From Desulfobacterales bacterium (lineage in GTDB: Bacteria; Desulfobacterota; Desulfobacteria; Desulfobacterales; JAHIVH01), in NCBI GenBank assembly GCA_020056645.1, contig JAGVHJ010000184.1, positions 1 through 5,029 of the forward strand: a DNA stretch of 5,029 nt. The letters are read 5' to 3'. Shown here in pieces: positions 1 to 5,029 of this stretch. A model generated the notes under the pieces. It was not told the origin of the DNA and did not search any database. It saw nothing but the letters and a program-made list of their open reading frames with translations. Numbering within the stretch: position 1 is the first letter of the stretch; every line of letters begins with the position of its first letter. A program made the translations under genes and the position numbers.

Positions 1-944
1 TCGAAAGGGAAGGAATCATCGCCATCAATGCGAGAAAACTATTTGAAATCGTCAATCAATTTCCAAGTGAGGAGATATCCTTTTCCGAAAATGAAAACCG
101 TTGGATAAAAATAAGCCATAAAAAAAATGTTGAATTTCAAATTGTTGGAATGGATCACGATGATTTTCCCCTCATTCCCCAAATCGATGAGGTCTCTTTT
201 ATTGAGATAGAGTCGGCCTTGCTTAAAGACATGATCGAAAAAATAATCATCATCGGTCACGATCCGGAAGATAAACGAACCCATGTAATGGGAGCCGGTT
301 TTTATATCCTTGACGAAAAAGATATAAAAGTCATTCGGATGGTATCGACCGATTCCAAGCGATTATCCAAAGTGGATCAGGTCGTAAACGACCGATCGCT
401 CTTCATCCTTTCAGATGGCGTCATCATTCCCAAAAAAGGATTAGCCGAAGTCAGTAAGTTTTTGGATTTGCAAGGGATTGTAAAAATTGGTGTCAAAGAT
501 AACCATTTTATCCTCAAAAAAGAGAATGAAACCATCATTATCAGTCTTCTTGAAGGGGATTTTCCAGACTGCAGCGACATATTTACGTTTGACGACGAAT
601 ATAAAGCCATTGAAATGGAAAAAGAGCTTTTTTTGAAAATGTTGAAACGCATGGCTATACTATATTCAGACACCTATAAGAACGTCATATTCTATTTTAA
701 CCAAGATAGTCTTCTGATCGTCTCCTCCAATCCGGAACTGGGAGAATCAAAAGAAGACATATTGATCAACTATCACGGAAAGCCTTTTAAGAGCGCCTTT
801 AACCCTAAATATTTCATGGATACGTTGAATGTCATTGATGGGGAAACCATTCTCTTGAATATTCTCGATGAAGAGAACCCGTGCTTCATTCAAGGCAAGG
901 ATGATTCCCGGTACTTATCCGTTATCATGCCCATGAAAATGTAA
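1..944 (+). CDS. dnaN: DNA polymerase III beta subunit (sliding clamp), 5'-truncated by the window edge
   Basis: DnaN forms the ring-shaped dimer that encircles DNA and tethers DNA polymerase III and other repair and replication proteins. The reading frame is open from the window edge (first whole codon at 3) to TAA at 942-944, giving 313 visible residues. Clamp landmarks appear in the expected order: ARKLFEIV near the start (compare ARKFFDI in E. coli), VSTDSKRLS at fragment residues 114-122, VIIPKKGL, LLEGDFPD, SSNPELGES, AFNPKYFMDTLN, and the C-terminal MPMKM. Aligning TDSKRL with E. coli T172-L177 puts the first visible residue near E. coli 57, so about 56 residues are missing to the left. 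The fragment therefore holds the end of domain I plus domains II and III. The ATG at 150 lies inside the conserved protein and is not the start. TDSKRL and MPMKM belong to the pocket that binds client-protein clamp motifs. gyrB follows 36 bases downstream. The identification is firm, although the sequence is rather divergent from E. coli. Confidence 0.95.
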   Translation, partial: EREGIIAINARKLFEIVNQFPSEEISFSENENRWIKISHKKNVEFQIVGMDHDDFPLIPQIDEVSFIEIESALLKDMIEKIIIIGHDPEDKRTHVMGAGFYILDEKDIKVIRMVSTDSKRLSKVDQVVNDRSLFILSDGVIIPKKGLAEVSKFLDLQGIVKIGVKDNHFILKKENETIIISLLEGDFPDCSDIFTFDDEYKAIEMEKELFLKMLKRMAILYSDTYKNVIFYFNQDSLLIVSSNPELGESKEDILINYHGKPFKSAFNPKYFMDTLNVIDGETILLNILDEENPCFIQGKDDSRYLSVIMPMKM

Positions 945-980
945 CGAACAATAACGGTAAAGAAAAGTGGACGAAAATCT

Positions 981-3416
981 ATGACGGAAGCCAATAAAGC
1001 ATATAACGCAGAAAGCATTAAAATTCTTGAAGGCCTTGAAGCCGTTCGGAAAAGACCCTCCATGTATATCGGTAATATCGGCGTGGAAGGTCTTCATCAC
1101 CTGGTCTATGAAGTTGTGGACAACAGCATCGATGAGGCGATGGCCGGTTATTGCACCGATATCCGGGTGAGACTAAAAACCGACAACAGCGTGATCGTTC
1201 TGGATAACGGAAGAGGTATTCCCACCGGCATCCATGAAAAAGAACAGATACCTGCCGCCGAGGTGGTGATGACCAAACTTCATGCAGGCGGAAAATTCGA
1301 CAAAGACACATACAAAGTCTCGGGAGGATTGCATGGTGTGGGTATTTCCGTTGTCAACGCCCTCTCGTCCTATCTCGAAATGACCATCTTCCAGCATGGA
1401 AAAATATTCCGGCAGACCTATGAAAAAGGAAAAAAAACGAGTGAACTGACAGTCATGGGTGAAACCGATCAGCGGGGAACCCAAATCCATTTTTATCCGG
1501 ATTTTGAAATATTGACGAAAGACGTCTTCAATTATGAAATTCTGTCAAAAAGGATGCGAGAACTCGCCTTTCTCAACAAAGGCGTAAAAATCATCATCGA
1601 AGATGAAAGAAGCGATGAAAAAGAGGAGTTCTGTTACGATGGCGGATTGAAGGCCTATGTGGAATATCTGAACCGTTCCCATGTGGCGGTCCATGATCCC
1701 ATTATTATCGAAGGTGAAAAAGGGGACGTGGCCGTTGAGGTCGCCATCCAGTATAACGACACCTATAAGGAAAAACTCTACACCTTCGCCAACAACATCA
1801 ATACCCATGAAGGCGGATTTCATCTCTCCGGTTTCAAAGGGGCCCTTACTCGGGCCATCAACTCCTATCTCACCTCGGACAATATTCCTAAAAACATGCA
1901 GGGAAAAATCACCGGAGACGATGTGAGAGAAGGGCTTTCAGCCATTATCAGCGTTAAATTGGTCAATCCCCAGTTTGAAGGACAGACAAAAACAAAATTG
2001 GGAAATAGCGAGGTCAAAGGAATTGTCGAATCGCTGGTCAACGAAAAATTATCGGTCTATTTTCAAGAAAATCCATCCATCGCAAAAAAAATCATAACCA
2101 AGGCCATTGATGCCGCAAGGGCCAGGGATGCCGCCAAACGGGCTCGGGACCTTGTAAGAAGCACCGGTCTTCTAATGGATGCGACCCTTCCGGGTAAACT
2201 CGCGGAGTGTCAGTACTCGGAACCATCTGAAAGAGAACTCTTTCTTGTGGAAGGGGATTCAGCAGGCGGTTCCGCCAAGCAGGGGAGAGACCGACGGTTT
2301 CAGGCCATCTTGCCTTTAAAAGGTAAAATATTAAATGTTGAGAAGGCCCGTTTTGACAAAATTTTAAAAAGCGAGGAGATCAAAAACATCATCACGGTTC
2401 TTGGAACCGGTGTGGGGGATGAAGAGTACGATATCCAGAAAATAAGGTATCATAAGGTTATTATAATGACCGATGCCGATGTGGATGGGTCCCACATCCG
2501 AACCCTCTTGCTGACCTTTTTTTACAGACAGATGATAGAACTGGTTGAAAACGGCTATCTCTACATCGCCCAGCCACCGCTTTTCAAGGTGGGAAAGGGG
2601 AATAAGGGAAGCTATCTCAAGAATGAAGAGGAGTATAACGCTTACATTCTAAAGAGAATTTGTGATCTGAAACAGGTGAAGATAGTTCAAACCGGCCGTG
2701 TGCTGGCCGACGATGAGCTATACGGATTTCTTGAGAATCTCTCCAATTATTACAAAGCCATAGCCAAGATGGAACGGCGGAATTATGATGAGAATCTGAT
2801 CAATTTATTGATGGATAAAGGTATCAGGGACAAATCATTTCTCCAGGAAAAAGAGAAGATGATTGAATTGAGAAACAATTTCATGGAAAAGGGATATTTT
2901 GTCTCGGATCTTCTCTACAACGAAAGTCTGAACCGTTACCGCATGATCGTAACACCCAAGGGAAACGCTGCAAGTCAAGATACAGCCATTGTGGCTCAAA
3001 AAAATTCCGCCGAGGTAGGACGGATCTTGATCTATTCCCAGGATTATCAGCAGGCCTATGATTTAAACATCAAATTAAAAGAATTTGAAGGGGTTACCTA
3101 CTCAATCACCAACAAGAGCAGCGATCAGGAAGAGAACGGCATTGAAATCGATAATAAAAAAGATCTGTTGAACCATCTCTTATCTGAAGGGAAAAAGGGA
3201 ATATCGATTCAGCGCTATAAAGGTCTTGGAGAGATGAACCCGGATCAGTTGTGGGAAACCACCATGGATCCCGAGAAACGGATGCTCTATCAGGTCAAGA
3301 TTGATGACGCCGAACAGGCGGATATGATCTTTACCCTTCTCATGGGAGAAGAGGTGGAACCCCGAAGGGAGTTTATTCAGAATAACGCCCTTGAGATAAC
3401 CACTCTCGACATCTGA
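981..3416 (+). CDS. gyrB: DNA gyrase subunit B (type IIA topoisomerase ATPase subunit)
   Basis: GyrB pairs with GyrA as A2B2 and uses ATP to introduce negative supercoils. The complete protein has 811 residues, close to 804 in E. coli. The N-terminal GHKL ATPase domain (about 1-225) has EVVDNSIDEA with catalytic Glu44 and Asn48, DNGRGIP (75-81) and GGLHGVGISVVNALS (115-129). The transducer domain (about 226-400) carries the ATP-contacting QTK at 335-337. The TOPRIM domain has VEGDSAGGSAKQGR with Glu424, and DADVDGSH with metal ligands Asp498, Asp500 and Asp502. QRYKGLGEMN is at 744-753. About 170 residues of less conserved sequence (roughly 555-735) form the long insertion of Proteobacteria-type GyrB, and this length argues against ParE. 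Asp426 and Lys447, known quinolone-resistance positions in E. coli, are unchanged, and Arg144 matches the coumarin-contact Arg136. The start is firm: the dnaN stop codon lies in the same frame 12 codons upstream, and no other start codon lies between. The Shine-Dalgarno is weak (GTGGA at 967-971, 9 bases before ATG). No gyrA follows. Confidence 0.98.
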   Translation: MTEANKAYNAESIKILEGLEAVRKRPSMYIGNIGVEGLHHLVYEVVDNSIDEAMAGYCTDIRVRLKTDNSVIVLDNGRGIPTGIHEKEQIPAAEVVMTKLHAGGKFDKDTYKVSGGLHGVGISVVNALSSYLEMTIFQHGKIFRQTYEKGKKTSELTVMGETDQRGTQIHFYPDFEILTKDVFNYEILSKRMRELAFLNKGVKIIIEDERSDEKEEFCYDGGLKAYVEYLNRSHVAVHDPIIIEGEKGDVAVEVAIQYNDTYKEKLYTFANNINTHEGGFHLSGFKGALTRAINSYLTSDNIPKNMQGKITGDDVREGLSAIISVKLVNPQFEGQTKTKLGNSEVKGIVESLVNEKLSVYFQENPSIAKKIITKAIDAARARDAAKRARDLVRSTGLLMDATLPGKLAECQYSEPSERELFLVEGDSAGGSAKQGRDRRFQAILPLKGKILNVEKARFDKILKSEEIKNIITVLGTGVGDEEYDIQKIRYHKVIIMTDADVDGSHIRTLLLTFFYRQMIELVENGYLYIAQPPLFKVGKGNKGSYLKNEEEYNAYILKRICDLKQVKIVQTGRVLADDELYGFLENLSNYYKAIAKMERRNYDENLINLLMDKGIRDKSFLQEKEKMIELRNNFMEKGYFVSDLLYNESLNRYRMIVTPKGNAASQDTAIVAQKNSAEVGRILIYSQDYQQAYDLNIKLKEFEGVTYSITNKSSDQEENGIEIDNKKDLLNHLLSEGKKGISIQRYKGLGEMNPDQLWETTMDPEKRMLYQVKIDDAEQADMIFTLLMGEEVEPRREFIQNNALEITTLDI

Positions 3417-3614
3417 TTGAGGTGTTGGCGTCACTAGTGCCTGAACGAAAAAAACGGGCTTTTGGCCATCTAGATGAATCGCTGCTGAAGTTACATTCCA
3501 TTTTGCATTCAAGATGATCCAGGCGGCAAGGAAGAGGTTCCGGAGAGGTATATGGAATACGTCGAGAAGCCGCCGACGCCGCCAACGAAGGTAGCGCTTT
3601 AATGCGAAATGGAA
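3417..3614. other. gyrB-asnS convergent intergenic region with no recognised gene
   Basis: These 198 bases separate two converging stop codons. There is no strong hairpin followed by a T-run in either direction. By hand count GC is about 49% overall and about 59% over 3521-3600, which is high for a spacer in this moderately AT-rich window. Two perfect palindromes with CTAG centres occur: CACTAGTG (3432-3439) and CATCTAGATG (3467-3476). Two short open stretches lie in different frames. One runs from GTG at 3422 to TGA at 3515-3517 (31 codons). The other is 3489-3602 and reads as a plausible charged, proline-rich protein tail ending PPTPPTKVAL. Neither has a convincing ribosome binding site or a recognised motif. 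The region could be an ordinary spacer, a decayed gene end or a dispersed intergenic repeat; the sequence alone does not decide. Confidence 0.4.
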
Positions 3615-4985
3615 TTAGAACTCTATTGCGCCAGGCGTCCGTGGAAAGGCGATCACATCCCGGATATTGGTTATTCCGGTGACGAACATGAGAAGCCTTT
3701 CAAATCCGAGACCAAACCCGCTGTGAGGAACAGACCCATAAATTCTGGAGTCCATATACCACCAATAGTCGGCGGGATTGATACCATTCGCGGTCATGCG
3801 CGCCTTTAAAACGTCCAACCGCTCCTCCCTCTGGCTGCCGCCAACCAGTTCGCCTATTTTTGGAACCAGAATATCCATGGCGGCGACGGTTTGCTGATTG
3901 TCATTCACTCTCATGTAGAAGGGCTTGATGTTCTTGGGATAATCGTAGACGATCACCGGCCTTTTAAAATGAATATCGGTGAGAAACCGTTCATGTTCGG
4001 ATTGAAGGTCGCTTGAGGCTGAGAAAGGGTATTCAAATGTTTTCCCAGATTTCATCAGAATTTCGACTGCCTCCCTGTGGGTCACCCGGACAAAATCATG
4101 GGATAGAACAGACTCGAGCCTCTGCACCAACTCCTTATCGACATACGTGATAAAGAGTTCCAGGTCGGGTCTCAACTGATTGAGGGAATAGTCCACCAGA
4201 TACTTAATGAACGACTCGGCCATGTTCATGTCTTTTTCAAGATCGCAAAAGGCCATTTCAGGCTCGATCATCCAGAACTCGGCGGCATGGCGGCTGGTGT
4301 TTGAATTTTCAGCCCTGAAGGTGGGGCCGAAGGTGTAGACATCTCCCAGGGAAAGGGCGACCATCTCCGCCGACAATTGTCCTGAAACGGTCAAACTCGC
4401 CTCCTTGCCAAAAAAATCCTTTGAAAAATCGGCTTTTTCAGAAGCATGTTCTTTTAGCGTGGTGACCCGGAAGAGCTCTCCGGCTCCCTCGCAATCGGAA
4501 CCGGTAATGATCGGCGTGTGAATGTAAAAAAAACCCCTGGACTTAAAAAATTGATGAACGGCGAAAGAGAGTTCGGATCGGATTCGGAGCATGGCCCCAT
4601 ATTTGTTGGTTCTTGGACGAAGATGGGCGTTCATTCTTAAAAATTCGTCGGTGTGCCTCTTTTTTTGCAGGGGGTAGCTCTCCGGGTTCAAGAAGATGAC
4701 ATCGATGGTTTGGGCTCGAAGTTCCACATCCTGACCCTGAGAAGGGGATTTAACCAGATTCCCCTGAATGGAAAGAGCCGAACCGGTGGTGATTTTTTTA
4801 ATCTCCTCATAATTTTTTAAAGAAGCGTCGCAGATGATCTGGATATTTTTCAGGCAGGAACCATCGTTCAATTCCAAAAAAGTGAGCTCTTTAGATTCCC
4901 TGCGGGTCTTCACCCATCCTTTAACAGATACTTGCTCCGAGATAATTTGATTTTCAAGCAGCGTTTTTATTTTTTCCCGTTCCAT
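3615..4985 (-). CDS. asnS: Asparaginyl-tRNA synthetase (class IIb)
   Basis: AsnRS is a cytoplasmic enzyme that activates asparagine with ATP and charges tRNA(Asn). The protein has 456 residues from the chosen ATG, against 466 in E. coli. The N-terminal OB-fold that reads the anticodon spans about 18-100 and includes VSVKGWVKTRRESK and LELNDGS. The linker motif HLRPRTN is at 121-127. Class II motif 1 lies in FFKSRGFFYIHTPIIT (about 146-161), followed by EGAGELFRV. Motif 2 starts with FRAENSNTSRH at 223 and continues through EFWMIEPEMAF. GGSQREERLDV is at 382-392, and motif 3 GFGLGFERL is at 423-431 with its ATP-binding Arg430. The TSRHAAEFWMIEPE form of motif 2 is characteristic of AsnRS rather than AspRS. 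All catalytic motifs are intact with no frameshift. A GTG at 4988 lies directly before the ATG at 4985. ATG is preferred because AAAAGG at 4999-4994 sits 8 bases from ATG and only 5 from GTG. The gene converges on gyrB. Confidence 0.97.
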   Translation of the reverse strand: MEREKIKTLLENQIISEQVSVKGWVKTRRESKELTFLELNDGSCLKNIQIICDASLKNYEEIKKITTGSALSIQGNLVKSPSQGQDVELRAQTIDVIFLNPESYPLQKKRHTDEFLRMNAHLRPRTNKYGAMLRIRSELSFAVHQFFKSRGFFYIHTPIITGSDCEGAGELFRVTTLKEHASEKADFSKDFFGKEASLTVSGQLSAEMVALSLGDVYTFGPTFRAENSNTSRHAAEFWMIEPEMAFCDLEKDMNMAESFIKYLVDYSLNQLRPDLELFITYVDKELVQRLESVLSHDFVRVTHREAVEILMKSGKTFEYPFSASSDLQSEHERFLTDIHFKRPVIVYDYPKNIKPFYMRVNDNQQTVAAMDILVPKIGELVGGSQREERLDVLKARMTANGINPADYWWYMDSRIYGSVPHSGFGLGFERLLMFVTGITNIRDVIAFPRTPGAIEF

Positions 4986-4993
4986 CACTTTTG

Positions 4994-4999
4994 CCTTTT
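4994..4999 (-). promoter_or_regulatory. Ribosome binding site of asnS
   Basis: On the minus strand AAAAGG lies 8 bases before the ATG at 4985 and 5 bases before the GTG at 4988. It is a partial match to the anti-Shine-Dalgarno complement. The spacing favours the ATG, which also lets the protein begin MEREKIK. The two candidate starts are adjacent codons in the same frame, so the choice changes the protein by one residue only. Confidence 0.6.
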
Positions 5000-5014
5000 A
5001 AAGAGGGATAATTT

Positions 5015-5020
5015 ATTTTA
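5015..5020 (-). promoter_or_regulatory. Possible -10 box of an asnS promoter
   Basis: The minus strand reads TAAAAT here, one mismatch from TATAAT, in an AT-rich leader. Transcription would begin near 5008 and leave a leader of about 20 to 25 bases. A matching -35 box would fall beyond the right edge of the window and cannot be seen. The visible TTGTTA at 5029-5024 is too close to serve this -10. AT-rich leaders give such matches by chance, so the call is weak. Confidence 0.2.
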
Positions 5021-5029
5021 TGCTAACAA

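Noticed and set aside
150..944. ATG at 150 as a complete 264-residue gene
   Set aside because: Clamp-homologous sequence continues in frame to the left edge of the window, so this ATG is internal to dnaN.
1173..1490. 105-codon minus-strand open frame within gyrB
   Set aside because: It is a shadow of the GyrB ATPase domain, whose codons are constrained on the + strand.
2517..2523. Run of seven T in gyrB as a possible programmed frameshift site
   Set aside because: The GyrB frame reads through it as conserved LLTFFYRQM, and the alternative frames offer no sensible product.
3448..3467. Terminator-like sequence on the minus strand for asnS (GGCCAAAAGCCCG followed by seven T)
   Set aside because: The stem is only three base pairs (GGC/GCC), and it lies about 150 bases past the asnS stop; too weak to call an intrinsic terminator.
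3180..3512. 110-codon minus-strand open frame across the gyrB 3' end
   Set aside because: Most of it is the antisense shadow of the conserved QRYKGLGEMN region of gyrB, and no protein family is recognisable.
3560..3578. CGTCG/CGACG hairpin in the gap as a terminator
   Set aside because: It has only five pairs with a nine-base loop and no following T-run in either direction.
3373..3585. 70-codon minus-strand open frame overlapping the gyrB end and the gap
   Set aside because: It overlaps the conserved gyrB C-terminus, has a composition rich in Ser, Arg and Cys, and shows no family motif or ribosome binding site.
3424..3586. GTTGGCG/CGCCAAC as an integron attC-type site
   Set aside because: The core does not fit GTTRRRY, and the orientation of the two boxes is the reverse of an attC site.
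3609..3809. 66-codon plus-strand open frame
   Set aside because: It lies antisense to the conserved motif 3 end of asnS and has no recognisable content.

Overview
This is a compact bacterial housekeeping region holding three recognisable genes. They are the 3' part of dnaN (DNA polymerase III sliding clamp, cut by the left window edge), a complete gyrB (DNA gyrase subunit B), and a complete asnS (asparaginyl-tRNA synthetase) on the opposite strand. The dnaN-gyrB pairing is typical of the dnaA/replication-origin neighbourhood, so dnaA and the chromosomal origin probably lie to the left of the window. This is inference, because neither is visible.

Layout: dnaN runs to position 944 on the + strand. 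A 36-base gap with no promoter or terminator separates it from gyrB (981-3416, +), and the two are probably co-transcribed. recF, which often sits between these genes, is absent. A 198-base gap (3417-3614) separates gyrB from the convergent asnS (3615-4985, -). This gap has no convincing terminator and no recognised gene. It contains two CTAG-centred palindromes, a GC-rich right half and short open stretches that could be the remains of a decayed sequence. gyrA, which often follows gyrB, is not here. The last 44 bases carry the asnS leader, with a ribosome binding site and a possible -10 box.

Organism: a moderately AT-rich bacterium (I estimate mid-40s % GC). GyrB is 811 residues and carries the long insertion in its C-terminal half that is seen in Proteobacteria-type gyrases. 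Its sequence style and that of DnaN recall Desulfobacterota (former Deltaproteobacteria), but this is an impression from reading and not a search result.

Function: the clamp tethers the replicative polymerase to DNA, and gyrase removes the positive supercoils made ahead of the fork. Co-expression of dnaN and gyrB therefore makes sense. asnS belongs to translation, is transcribed toward gyrB, and appears to be an unrelated neighbour. I see no CRISPR array, tRNA, rRNA, intact insertion sequence or new multi-gene system. The only stretch with unexplained content is the gyrB-asnS gap.
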